The notes under the pieces: model-generated | The model's database searches: none | The model's input: the letters and a program-made list of their open reading frames with translations, nothing else | Told to the model about the DNA's origin: nothing | Position numbers and translations under genes: made by a program | Origin: Propionivibrio sp. | Lineage (GTDB): Bacteria > Pseudomonadota > Gammaproteobacteria > Burkholderiales > Rhodocyclaceae | Length of the DNA stretch: 58,105 bases | NCBI GenBank assembly: GCA_029975435.1 | Contig: JARKPC010000112.1 | Location: 1 to 58,105, forward strand | Direction: 5' to 3' | Part shown: one piece after another, positions 41,413 to 49,850 of the stretch | Position numbering within the stretch: the stretch's first letter is position 1 | Layout: each line of letters starts with the position of its first letter

Positions 41413-42228
41413 ATGTCGAAGTTTGCGTATCACACACAGCAACTGATTCTGACCGTGTTGACGGTTGTCACGCTTCTCGGCACAGGAACGGCGCGCGGAG
41501 CACTGGCGCCGGACAACGAAAAGCGACCGGCCCCCACCCTCGTTCCGCTGCTTGATGGCGGGACCACCGACGTCCAGCCGCTGATCGGTGACACGGAACT
41601 CCGCAATCTCGCCCCATCTCATGTCACCGAAGCCCTCAGCAAAGGTTTGTGGAACTCGGCATGCGCCGGCGCCACGATTATGCTGGCGAAACAACAACCG
41701 GTGATGGACGCCCTCGGGGTATTCGCGATGTGCGCCGCCCTGCGTAACGACACGAAAGCCCTCCATTCCGCCATGAAGCGCCTCGAGCAAGCGGAATTTC
41801 CCCCACGTTACTACGAACAACTCACTCAGGGCATTCTGCTGCTTAGGAAAAAGTCACCCGACAAGGCGGGCGCCATCTTCAGAAACGTGTTAGTGCAGCG
41901 TACCGACGATCCGCTCGCTCTGTATTTCGAGGGAGAGGCTTTGCACGCCCAGGGGAAAGACGCTGAAGCCATCGCCAGTTTCAAGTCCAGTCTGAAAGGC
42001 TGGCCCGACCATGCGCCGGCGCACTCTGCCGTAGCGCGCCTGACCACTACCGGCAATGCCTCGAAGAGCGCGCTCCAATCCGCTATTGCGTCGACCGAAC
42101 GCGCCACCAAGATCGATCCCACCAACCGGGCCTACTGGCAACAACTCGCGGACCTGTGTGATCGGGCAGGAGAAACGGGCCGGGCGAGCGCCATCCGGCT
42201 ACAGTGGCTGACACGTCGCAGCCCCTGA
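41413..42228 (+). CDS. Exported TPR-repeat protein
   Basis: A 271-residue protein with a signal peptide (LILTVLTVVTLLGTGTARGA) and TPR-like helical repeats in the second half (PLALYFEGEALHAQGKDAEAIASFKSSLKGWPDHAPAHS and a final AYWQQLADLCDRAGETGRASAIRLQW). It is probably a periplasmic scaffold. The ATG at 41413 has GAGGAG upstream; an earlier ATG at 41371 does not. It sits 105 bp after the PEP-CTERM gene in the same direction, so joint function is plausible but not shown. Confidence 0.72.
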   Translation: MSKFAYHTQQLILTVLTVVTLLGTGTARGALAPDNEKRPAPTLVPLLDGGTTDVQPLIGDTELRNLAPSHVTEALSKGLWNSACAGATIMLAKQQPVMDALGVFAMCAALRNDTKALHSAMKRLEQAEFPPRYYEQLTQGILLLRKKSPDKAGAIFRNVLVQRTDDPLALYFEGEALHAQGKDAEAIASFKSSLKGWPDHAPAHSAVARLTTTGNASKSALQSAIASTERATKIDPTNRAYWQQLADLCDRAGETGRASAIRLQWLTRRSP

Positions 42229-42257
42229 GAACGGAAAGACCGTGTCGACAATGGTCT

Positions 42258-43664
42258 TCAATGGATTGCTTCACCCTCGGCGAAGAGCCACACGCTGAAA
42301 CACGTCACCCCATTTTCCGACCGCACGGAAACGCGCCCGCGATGGGCCTCAACAATCGACTTGACGATGGCGAGACCCAGACCGGAATGTGATCCCTCGC
42401 CGGTGCGCGAGGGATCAGCCCGATAGAAGCGATCGAAGAGCCGCGAAAGGTGCTCGGCCGCAATGGTTTCCCCTGTATTGGCGATGTCGATCGCCACGTG
42501 TCCGGTTTCCGGGGTACGGATGGAGACCGTGACGCGCCCACCTGGCGGCGTGTGGCGGATGGCATTGGAGAGCAAATTGCTGATCGCGCGCCGGATCATC
42601 AGCGGATCGCCCCGGATTGCACCTTCGCCTTCGTGAATGAGAGCCACACCCTTTTCGTCAGCGGCCAAGCGATAAAACTCCACCAGGTCGACGATGAGAA
42701 CGGCCAGATCAAGCCGCTCCTGCGTGGGCACGATCTGCCCCTCGTCGGCTTTGGCGAGGAACAGCATGTCGGCAATCATTCGCGAGAGCCGCTCGTATTC
42801 CTCGATGTTCGAGACCAATACCTCGCGGTATTCGTCCAGTGTGCGCGGCAGTGACAGCGTGACTTGCGTCTGCGTCATGAGATTGCTGATCGGGGTGCGG
42901 AATTCGTGTGCGAGGTCGGAGGAAAAGTCGGACAGCCGGCGGAATGACGCCTCCAGGCGCGCCAGCATGTCGTTCAAAGTCGCAGCCAGATCGGCCAACT
43001 CGACCGGAACGGCGTCTACCGCCAGACGGGAGTGAAGGCGCTGCGCCGTGATGCTCTCGGCTTTCTGCTTCATCGCGTTTAACGGAGCGAGTCCGCGCTT
43101 CGCGGCCAGCCAGCCGAGGACACCGGTCAACAACGCTGCGATCGCCACGAACGACCACAGCGTCACGCGAAAGCTGTCCATGAAGTGCTCATGGTGGGAA
43201 ATATCCGTAGCCACGCCAACCACCACCGGCGCTGCTCCGTCGATACCGGTAGGGACGCGCGCCGAGATGCCGCGCATCGGCGTGTTGCGGGCGGTACGCC
43301 AGACGTAGGGACGCGACGCTCCTTCCCCTACAGGTCGCATCAGCAACTGCGCCGGAAACTCGGCACCGCTCGTGGCGAACAGCAACTCACCATCGGGCGA
43401 CACCACCACGACGGCCAGGCCCTGATGACCGATCAGCGAGTCGTCCAGTTGCTGCGGAATATGGACCAGATCAACCTCCGAGCGGACCTTCGCGAGAGCA
43501 TGTCGTGTCAGGTCCAGTTTGCCTGCCAGCACCTGGACGTCCTGTTCGACGAAATGCTCTTCGACGGTGCTGCCGATCAAGTAACCGAGGACCAGCAGAA
43601 CCATCGTCGAAACGGTGGCAAAGAGCGCCGTGAGGCGCAGCGTGATCGAAACGCGAGTAATCAC
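42258..43664 (-). CDS. cusS: Heavy-metal sensor histidine kinase CusS
   Basis: A 468-residue inner-membrane kinase sensing periplasmic copper or silver. TM1 ([21 protein letters not shown]), a periplasmic domain, TM2 ([20 protein letters not shown]), HAMP, HisKA ([15 protein letters not shown]) and HATPase ([30 protein letters not shown]) appear in order. The GTG start at 43664 overlaps the cusR stop by 4 nt (GTGA), which decides the start; the frame upstream is a shadow. Confidence 0.9.
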   Translation of the reverse strand: MITRVSITLRLTALFATVSTMVLLVLGYLIGSTVEEHFVEQDVQVLAGKLDLTRHALAKVRSEVDLVHIPQQLDDSLIGHQGLAVVVVSPDGELLFATSGAEFPAQLLMRPVGEGASRPYVWRTARNTPMRGISARVPTGIDGAAPVVVGVATDISHHEHFMDSFRVTLWSFVAIAALLTGVLGWLAAKRGLAPLNAMKQKAESITAQRLHSRLAVDAVPVELADLAATLNDMLARLEASFRRLSDFSSDLAHEFRTPISNLMTQTQVTLSLPRTLDEYREVLVSNIEEYERLSRMIADMLFLAKADEGQIVPTQERLDLAVLIVDLVEFYRLAADEKGVALIHEGEGAIRGDPLMIRRAISNLLSNAIRHTPPGGRVTVSIRTPETGHVAIDIANTGETIAAEHLSRLFDRFYRADPSRTGEGSHSGLGLAIVKSIVEAHRGRVSVRSENGVTCFSVWLFAEGEAIH

Positions 43665-44344
43665 GCCCCCTCCGGAACTTCCAGAACGTAACCCATCCCA
43701 CGCACGGTACGGACCAGCTTCACCTCGAAATCGTCGTCGATCTTGGCACGCAGGCGGCGCACAGCGACTTCGACCACGTTGGTGTCGCTGTCGAAGTTCA
43801 TGTCCCACACCTGTGAAGCGATCAGCGAGCGGGGCAACACCTCGCCCTGGCGACGCAGCAACAGTTCGAGCAGCCCGAATTCCTTGGCCGTGAGATCGAT
43901 GCGTCTCCCCCCACGCATCACACGGCGGCGCAGCAAATCAAGCTCCAGGTCGGCGGCACGCAGAAATTCGGCATCCTTGGCCTTCGTCCCCCGCCGCAAC
44001 AGCGTACGCACACGCGCCAGCAGTTCGGTAAAAGCGAAAGGCTTGACCAGATAGTCGTCGGCACCAAGTTCCAGCCCCTTGACGCGATCCTCGACCTGAT
44101 CCCGCGCCGTCAGAAAAAGCACCGGCATGTCGTTGCCGGCACGGCGGATGCCTTGCAGGATCTGCCAGCCGTCGATGCCGGGAAGCATCACGTCAAGGAT
44201 CGCCAAGTCGTAGCTTTCGCTGCACGCCAGGTGCAGCCCGTCGAAGCCGTTGGTCACCAGATCGACCACAAATCCCGCCTCGATCAGCCCTTGCTTCAGG
44301 TAGGAGCCGCTCTTGGTCTCGTCCTCAACCACCAGAATTTTCAT
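43661..44344 (-). CDS. cusR: Copper/silver response regulator CusR
   Basis: A 227-residue OmpR/PhoB-type regulator. The receiver has phospho-acceptor Asp51 ([14 protein letters not shown]) and [12 protein letters not shown]; the winged-helix DNA-binding domain contains [49 protein letters not shown], which is typical of CusR/CopR. It is divergent from the copper genes and shares a 190-bp promoter region holding a perfect palindromic box. Confidence 0.93.
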   Translation of the reverse strand: MKILVVEDETKSGSYLKQGLIEAGFVVDLVTNGFDGLHLACSESYDLAILDVMLPGIDGWQILQGIRRAGNDMPVLFLTARDQVEDRVKGLELGADDYLVKPFAFTELLARVRTLLRRGTKAKDAEFLRAADLELDLLRRRVMRGGRRIDLTAKEFGLLELLLRRQGEVLPRSLIASQVWDMNFDSDTNVVEVAVRRLRAKIDDDFEVKLVRTVRGMGYVLEVPEGA

Positions 44345-44409
44345 TGAACTCCCCGTCCCGAAACCATCGATGAGCGATTGTCCTGCGTTTGCCCGGTTCG
44401 TCGCAAAAG

Positions 44410-44425
44410 ATTACAGAAATGTAAT
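44410..44425. promoter_or_regulatory. Candidate CusR box 1
   Basis: ATTACA, four nucleotides, TGTAAT: a perfect palindrome in the cusR/cusF divergent region, followed after 5 nt by GGTCAGC. The identical arrangement recurs at 45802. Confidence 0.75.
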
Positions 44426-44606
44426 GCCCGGGTCAGCATTACGTCACATGGTTTCCAGCATGATCCCGGCGACGAACGCTTGCCATCGGAGCGCAGGGAG
44501 TGCGCACACGTGTTTTATGGAAAGGAGTGACACTGTGATCCGAAGACTTCTGTGCCGGACAATCTCCAGTCTGGTTCTGGCCGCCGCCTTCGCACAGGCG
44601 TCAGAC

Positions 44607-45218
44607 AGACACTTCCGGCAAGCGAGTGGCTGGCCTTTTTACCCGTCAGGACTTCATCTATGACGCGGATCAGGACGAGTATCGCTGTCCGGCAGGAGAG
44701 CGCGTGATCAGGCGCTTCAGCGCAGTCGAGAGGGACATCCTGCTACACAAATACTGGTCCTCGGCCTGTTCCAAGTGCGCCATCAAGGCACAATGCACAA
44801 CCGGTGACTATCGGCGTATCAGTCGCTGGGAGCACGAGGATGTTCTGGAGCGGATGCAGGCTCGCCTCGCCGCCACGCCTGACGCGATGAAAGTTCGCCG
44901 ACGAACTGTCGAGCATGTCTTCGGAACGTTGAAATCCTGGATGGGATCAACTCATTTCCTGACAAAGACACTGCCGCGTGTCAGCACGGAAATGAGCTTG
45001 CATGTACTGGCGTACAACTTGAAGCGGATGATAAAGATATTCGGAGTACAGCCGCTAATCCGAGCAATGGCGGGGTAATCCCCCGCATCGACCATTACTT
45101 CCTGCTTCGTTTGCTCATTATCGGCATTGAATCACGACAAGAAAGACTGCTATGCCACCGCTCCGACTTGTTCGTATCGGGCAAAACAATCGAGTTTTCA
45201 CACGGCCTCGGTCGATGG
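44607..45218 (+). mobile_element. IS1182-family remnant (transposase C-terminus plus right end)
   Basis: From about 44611 the frame reads TSGKRVAGLFTRQDFIYDAD, then CPAGERVIRRFSAVER, the four-Cys region (CSKCAIKAQC) and VEHVFGTLKSWMGSTHFLTKTLPRVSTEMSLHVLAYNLKRM, ending at 45078. This is the last 155 residues of an IS1182-type DDE transposase. The N-terminal two thirds and the left end are missing. The tract to about 45218, including TTTTCACACGGCCTCGG, may be its right end. Confidence 0.8.
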
Positions 45219-45404
45219 CGGTCAAAAAATCGAGAATCACTGGTCATGTTTGACCAGAACGCGCGGTCAACTTGAGGCGAATCCGCAGTGTGGACATTAG
45301 CGCCGGTATCGGCTGTAAAACGCCATTTCATGTGGACATCGCTACCCTTGCTAAGTGTGTCTGTGTTTATGGACGATTCGCGCCATATCCACACCCCGTC
45401 GTCT

Positions 45405-45599
45405 CGCACTTCCGAGGAAAACGCCGATCTGGTCGGCGCGATCAATATTTTAGCGGCAGGACATGCCGTGTTGGCCTGTGGAGGAATGGCGCAGTCGGGC
45501 CGTCCAGCGAAGCAGGAACCCACCGAAGCGACTACTCAGGGGCTTGCCCTTGTTTAGCGCAGTAGGAATCGTCTTCCTTCAGGTAGGCGAGGACGTCAA
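45405..45599 (+). mobile_element. IS200/IS605-type tnpB remnant and right end
   Basis: The frame reads [19 protein letters not shown] followed by [21 protein letters not shown], the C-terminus of a TnpB/OrfB protein, ending at 45557. It is followed by TTCCTTCAGGTAGGCGAGGA and GTCAA, resembling the subterminal hairpin and right end of this family with decayed pairing. Everything upstream of the zinc-finger end is lost or scrambled. The right end abuts the resumed cusF frame at 45600. Confidence 0.7.
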
Positions 45600-45801
45600 A
45601 AGGAGTCAGGCAAGATCACCATCAAGAACGGCCCGATCAAGCATCTGGACATGCCGCCAATGAGCATGGTCTTCACCGCCAAGGAACCTGCCCTGCTCGA
45701 CAAGGCCAAGGTCGGCGACAAGATCCGCTTCCACGCCGTCGACGAAGGCGGAAAGCTGGTCGTCACCGACATCCAGCCGGCGAAATGACCGGGGCTGGAA
45801 G

Positions 45802-45817
45802 ATTACAGGAATGTAAT
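45802..45817. promoter_or_regulatory. Candidate CusR box 2
   Basis: ATTACA, four nucleotides, TGTAAT, again followed after 5 nt by GGTCAGC. It lies 69 bp before the DUF411 gene and should drive it and the genes downstream. Confidence 0.75.
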
Positions 45818-45885
45818 TTTCCGGTCAGCTTGGCGTCGGGATAGCCTCACCATACTGCCCCTATCCAATAACGAGGAGCAGTTAC

Positions 45886-46326
45886 ATGGCACGGAAAATC
45901 TCGATCCTGCTGGCGATGATGGCGTTGGGAACCGCCGGCGCAAGCATCGCCCAGACGGCGGGAACGATCGAACTTTACAAGAACCCCTATTGCGGATGCT
46001 GCGGGAAATGGGCCGAGCATATGACCAAGGCCGGCTTTTCCGTCAAGACCCATGAGGTGGATGACGTACCGGGCACACGCAAGAAACTGGGCATGCCCGA
46101 CAAGCTCGGCTCGTGCCACACGGCCAAGATAGGCAACTACCTCCTCGAGGGCCACGTACCCGCCGAAGACATCAAGCGGCTGCTCAAGGAAAAGCCCAAG
46201 GCGATTGGGCTCGCCGTTCCCGGAATGCCGCAAGGATCCCCCGGCATGGACATACCGAACGCGCCCCCCTATGAAACCCTGCTGGTCCACAACGACGGCA
46301 GCACACGTGTATTTGCGAAACACTGA
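45886..46326 (+). CDS. Periplasmic DUF411 metal-binding protein
   Basis: A 146-residue protein with a signal peptide (ISILLAMMALGTAGASIA). It has the DUF411 signature YKNPYCGCCGKWAEHM, the second-Cys region GSCHTAKIGNYLLEGHVPAEDIKRLL and GLAVPGMPQGSPGM. The thioredoxin-like fold with a CGCC cluster suggests copper or silver binding. Such genes regularly accompany cus/cop loci. GAGGAG precedes the ATG, and CusR box 2 lies upstream. Confidence 0.9.
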   Translation: MARKISILLAMMALGTAGASIAQTAGTIELYKNPYCGCCGKWAEHMTKAGFSVKTHEVDDVPGTRKKLGMPDKLGSCHTAKIGNYLLEGHVPAEDIKRLLKEKPKAIGLAVPGMPQGSPGMDIPNAPPYETLLVHNDGSTRVFAKH

Positions 46327-46344
46327 CCCCTTGGAGAACTCGTT

Positions 46345-46704
46345 ATGAAAACCACGATCACCGCCATAGTCGCCGCTATTGCCACCGCCGCCACCATCCT
46401 CCCGGCGTCAACCATGGCTGCCAGCGACCACGCTGGACACGGCGCCATGCCGTCGCACCAAGCTGCTCCCAACGCTACAAAGATGGTCGATGGGCAGGTG
46501 AAGAAGATCGACAAGGCCGCCGGCAAAGTTACGCTGGCCCACGGACCTCTGGTCAATCTGGGCATGGACATGCCGATGACAATGGTCTTTCGCGTCAAGG
46601 ACGCCACCTGGCTCGATCAGATGAAGGAAGGCGACAAGATCCGCTTCACCGCAGAAAACGTGAATGGCGCCATCACGGTCGTGCAATTCGAACCGGCCAA
46701 ATGA
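46345..46704 (+). CDS. cusF: CusF-like periplasmic copper-binding protein
   Basis: A 119-residue protein with a signal peptide (ITAIVAAIATAATILPASTMAA), a His/Met linker (SDHAGHGAMPSHQ) and a CusF domain (GQVKKIDKAAGKVTLAHGPL, PMTMVFRVKD). His and the two Met ligands (MTM) are kept. The Trp that caps Cu(I) in E. coli CusF is not: the loop reads NLGMDMPMTM. It is likely a periplasmic metallochaperone handing copper to CusB or CusC. It lies 18 bp after the DUF411 gene. Confidence 0.88.
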   Translation: MKTTITAIVAAIATAATILPASTMAASDHAGHGAMPSHQAAPNATKMVDGQVKKIDKAAGKVTLAHGPLVNLGMDMPMTMVFRVKDATWLDQMKEGDKIRFTAENVNGAITVVQFEPAK

Positions 46705-46871
46705 TTCCCGGCATCCGGTTGCATGACCGATAGCAAATTGGCGCGGCGCATCCCGGTCAGCTAGGTTGGTCTTGTGAGGGCAAGAAAGGCAGCGTGCCCC
46801 CCGAGATGGCCGGATCCAATCATCCGCAGCCAGATAACAAAACAAACGATTCTTGGTAATCGGAGATATTC

Positions 46872-48143
46872 ATGCCAAAACGCTTTTCCCTGCAAACACT
46901 GACGGTGGTGTTGGCGGTCCTGTCGGCACCTGCCGTACTCGCCCAGGACGCTGCGCCCGGGCGCACCGTCGCCAGCCTGCTCGACTACGCCCGGCAGAAC
47001 AACCCCGAATACGCGTCGATGCGCCACGAGGCAGACGCCGCCGGCGAGCGCGTGACGCCGGCCGGTGCCCTGCCGGATCCCAAGCTCCGGGTCGAACTGA
47101 TGGACATCACCCGCATGGGCGAGCAGAGCCCTACCCTTTCCCCGAGCCGCGCAGGAAGCACCAAATACACGATCACCCAGGAACTACCCTGGTACGGCAA
47201 GCGCGACCTGAAGCGCGAGATCGCCGAACTCGACGCTGACGGCGCGCAGGGCCGTTATCGCGGTACGTGGTCCGAGATCGCCGCGCGCCTGAAGACCTCC
47301 CACGCCCAACTCTACGTCCTGCACGGCAACGAGCAGCTCACCCGCGAAATCCTCGACCTGATGGTCCGGCTGGAGCAGATCGCCCAAGCGCGCTACGCCG
47401 GTGGCCTCGCCATGCAGCAGGACATCGTCCGCGCCCAGGTCGAACAGACCGCCATGCGCAACGACCTGATCATGCTGGAGAACGAAGGCAACATGCTGCG
47501 TGCGCGCATCAACATGCTGCTCTCGCGTCCGGCCAACGCCCCGCTGGCCACACCCGAGGCGCTGCGCCCGCTGCCAACGCCGGCCAAGCTCGACTACGCC
47601 GCGCTCGAAGACCGCGTGCGCGGACGCAATCCCCGTCTCTTCGCCGACGACGCCGCAATCAAGTCGGCCGAGAAGAAACGCGAGCTCGCCTACAAGGAGC
47701 GCTACCCCGACTTCATGCTCGGCGTGACGCCCGTGCAGTACAGCAACTCGGTCAAGGAATGGCAGTTGATGGTCGAATTCAACATCCCGCTGCAGCAATC
47801 CACGCGCCGCGCCATGGAACGTGAATCCGAGTCGATGCTCTCCGCGGCCCGGGCGCGCAAGGACGCCACGGCCAACGAAGTACTCTCTGGACTGGCCGAG
47901 AACCTCTCGGGCATCGAAGCGGCGCGGCGCACCGAAATGCTGGCCACGACCAGCCTGCTGCCGCAGGCCGAACTGACCTTCAACTCCGCGCTCGCCGCCT
48001 ACGAAAACGGCAAGGTCGACTTCGCCACTCTGCTCGAAGCGCAGCAGCAGATTCGTAAGGCGCGCCTGAATCAGATCAAGGCGCAGGGAGAGGCGCAGAT
48101 TCGCCTTGCCGAAATCGAAAAACTCCTGGGAGAAGACCTATGA
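46872..48143 (+). CDS. cusC: Outer-membrane efflux protein CusC (TolC family)
   Basis: A 423-residue TolC-type channel subunit. The signal peptide (LTVVLAVLSAPAVLAQ) has no lipobox, unlike E. coli CusC. Two OEP repeats follow with long coiled-coil helices; typical pieces are QELPWYGKRDLKREIAELDADG, QARYAGGLAMQQDIVRAQVEQ and YENGKVDFATLLEAQQQIRKARLN. It starts 167 bp after cusF. That gap holds a GGTCAGC match but no palindromic CusR box. It overlaps cusB by 4 nt. Confidence 0.9.
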   Translation: MPKRFSLQTLTVVLAVLSAPAVLAQDAAPGRTVASLLDYARQNNPEYASMRHEADAAGERVTPAGALPDPKLRVELMDITRMGEQSPTLSPSRAGSTKYTITQELPWYGKRDLKREIAELDADGAQGRYRGTWSEIAARLKTSHAQLYVLHGNEQLTREILDLMVRLEQIAQARYAGGLAMQQDIVRAQVEQTAMRNDLIMLENEGNMLRARINMLLSRPANAPLATPEALRPLPTPAKLDYAALEDRVRGRNPRLFADDAAIKSAEKKRELAYKERYPDFMLGVTPVQYSNSVKEWQLMVEFNIPLQQSTRRAMERESESMLSAARARKDATANEVLSGLAENLSGIEAARRTEMLATTSLLPQAELTFNSALAAYENGKVDFATLLEAQQQIRKARLNQIKAQGEAQIRLAEIEKLLGEDL

Positions 48144-49726
48144 AGCAAGGAACGGGATTGGCCGTCGGCATCGTGGTTGGCGCATTGGTCGCCGGCGCCG
48201 GCGCCGGCGGCTACTGGCTGGGTACCAAAGGCGGCGGCACCGCGCAGACGGTTGGCGCGGGCCCCGCCGCTGAAGGCGGCAGGAAGGAGCGCAAGATCCT
48301 CTACTACCGCAACCCGATGGGCCTGCCCGATACCTCCCCGACGCCCAAGAAGGACCCGATGGGCATGGACTACATCCCGGTCTTTGAAGGCGGCGAGGAA
48401 AACGAACCGGCGTCGGCCAACCAGATCAAGATCGGCACGGAGAAGGTCCAGAAGCTCGGCGTGCGCACCGAAGCGGCGCAACTGCGCGCGCTCGACCGGA
48501 TCGTGCGCGCGGCTGGCCGCGTCGAACCGGACGAGCGGCGGACCTACGCCATCTCCCCGAAATTCGAAGGATACGTCGAACAGTTGCACGTCAATGTCAC
48601 CGGCCAGCCGGTCGGCAAGGGACAGCCGCTGTTCGAGGTCTATAGCCCGGAACTCGTCTCGGCGCAACGCGAGTACGCCATTGCCGCGCAGGGGGTCGAA
48701 GCGCTGAAGGGTGCTGATGCCACGGCGCAGGCCGGGATGAAACAACTGGCCGAATCGAGCCTCGCACGCCAGAAGAACTGGGACATCTCCGAGGCACAGG
48801 TCAAGGCGCTGGCACAGTCGGGCGAGACGAAGCGCACGCTGACCTTTCGTTCGCCGGTGTCCGGCGTCATCACCGAGAAGAAGGCGCTGCAGGGCATGCG
48901 CTTCATGCCCGGCGAGGTGTTGTACCAGGTTGCCGATCTTTCTTCGGTGTGGGTCGTCGCCGACGTTTTCGAGCAGGACATCGGTTTCGTGAAGACCGGG
49001 GCGAGCGCTAAGGTGCGCATCAACGCCTATCCGGACAAGGTATTCGAGGGCAAGATCAGCTACGTCTACCCGACGCTCAACGAAATGACGCGCACCGTCC
49101 CGGTCCGCGTAGAACTGGCCAATCCGGGGCTGCTGCTGAAACCCGCGATGTTCGCCCAGGTCGAACTGCCGGTCGGCGCACGCGGTACCGTGGTCACCGT
49201 GCCGGTTTCCGCCGTGATCGACAGCGGTACGCGGCAGATCGTTCTAGTTCAGTTGGGCGAAGGCCGCTTCGAACCGCGGGAAGTCAAACTCGGCGCACGC
49301 AGCGACAACCACGTCGCGGTCATCGACGGAGTGAAGGACGGGGAACAGGTCGTCGTCGCCGCCAACTTCCTGATCGACGCCGAGAGCAACCTCAAGGCGG
49401 CGGTCAGCGGATTCAGCGCACCGGAAGCGAAGGTTGGCGCCAGCAAACAGGTGGGGCACCAGGCCAGCGGCCGTATTGACGACTACGACCCGAAAACGGG
49501 AACGGCCACCATCGAGCACGGGCCGATCGACAGCCTCAAGTGGCCGGCGATGACTATGGAGTTCAAAGTCGCCAACGAAGGACTGGTGAAAGAACTGAAA
49601 CCAGGTTCGCGCATCGACTTCGAGTTCGTGGAGCGTGGGCAGGGCGACTGGGTGATCACCGCGATCAAGCCAGCCGGCAACGCGAAGCCCGCACCTGCCG
49701 CTGCCAGCTCTCACAGCGGTCACTGA
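48140..49726 (+). CDS. cusB: Periplasmic adaptor CusB with N-terminal HMBD and C-terminal CusF domain
   Basis: A 528-residue membrane-fusion protein. The N-terminal helix (LAVGIVVGALVAGAGAGGYWLG) is followed by a heavy-metal-binding domain (YYRNPMGLPDTSPTPKKDPM, then GMDYIPVF). The usual barrel, lipoyl and hairpin domains come next (GYVEQLHVNVTGQPVGKGQPL, VSGVITEKKALQGM). Residues about 440-511 are a fused CusF domain with the full site: His460, Trp468, Met471, Met473 (EHGPIDSLKWPAMTMEF). A His/Ser tail ends it. It bridges CusC and CusA and can deliver Cu(I) or Ag(I) itself. Confidence 0.93.
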   Translation: MKQGTGLAVGIVVGALVAGAGAGGYWLGTKGGGTAQTVGAGPAAEGGRKERKILYYRNPMGLPDTSPTPKKDPMGMDYIPVFEGGEENEPASANQIKIGTEKVQKLGVRTEAAQLRALDRIVRAAGRVEPDERRTYAISPKFEGYVEQLHVNVTGQPVGKGQPLFEVYSPELVSAQREYAIAAQGVEALKGADATAQAGMKQLAESSLARQKNWDISEAQVKALAQSGETKRTLTFRSPVSGVITEKKALQGMRFMPGEVLYQVADLSSVWVVADVFEQDIGFVKTGASAKVRINAYPDKVFEGKISYVYPTLNEMTRTVPVRVELANPGLLLKPAMFAQVELPVGARGTVVTVPVSAVIDSGTRQIVLVQLGEGRFEPREVKLGARSDNHVAVIDGVKDGEQVVVAANFLIDAESNLKAAVSGFSAPEAKVGASKQVGHQASGRIDDYDPKTGTATIEHGPIDSLKWPAMTMEFKVANEGLVKELKPGSRIDFEFVERGQGDWVITAIKPAGNAKPAPAAASSHSGH

Positions 49727-49756
49727 CGTCATCTCCAAGCGAATCAGCCAATACTT

Positions 49757-49828
49757 CGTCATCCCGGCGAAAGCCGGGATCCAGCCACGCCACAACCATT
49801 CTGGATTCCTGCTTTCGCCGGAATGACG
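49757..49828. repeat. Paired inverted repeat in the cusB-cusA gap
   Basis: Two 28-nt arms (49757-49784 and 49801-49828) are inverted copies with 25 of 28 positions matching, around a 16-nt spacer. Each arm itself contains a CCCGGCGAAAGCCGGG-type palindrome. This CGTCAT...GCGAAAGC...ATCCAG class is a dispersed intergenic repeat in many proteobacteria. Confidence 0.8.
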
Positions 49829-49850
49829 CCCCAAGAATCGGAAAAACGCC

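Larger units (their letters stand above)
44535..45788 (+). pseudogene. cusF: cusF-like gene split by insertion-sequence remnants
   Basis: A GTG start at 44535 with AAAGGAG upstream encodes a signal peptide (VIRRLLCRTISSLVLAAAFA, then QASD) that ends at about 44606. The frame then enters an IS1182-type remnant. The rest of the protein resumes at 45600 as KESGKITIKNGPIKHLDMP and runs 62 codons to a stop at 45788, a clear CusF beta-barrel end (SMVFTAKEPALLDKAKVGDKIRF). A short middle segment is lost. The copper-site His is Asn and the Trp is replaced, so this copy had already diverged. It cannot give a functional product. Confidence 0.8.

Noticed and set aside
46734-46761. Third CusR box before cusC
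   Set aside because: GGTCAGC is present but the 16 bp at the expected position do not match ATTACA-N4-TGTAAT.
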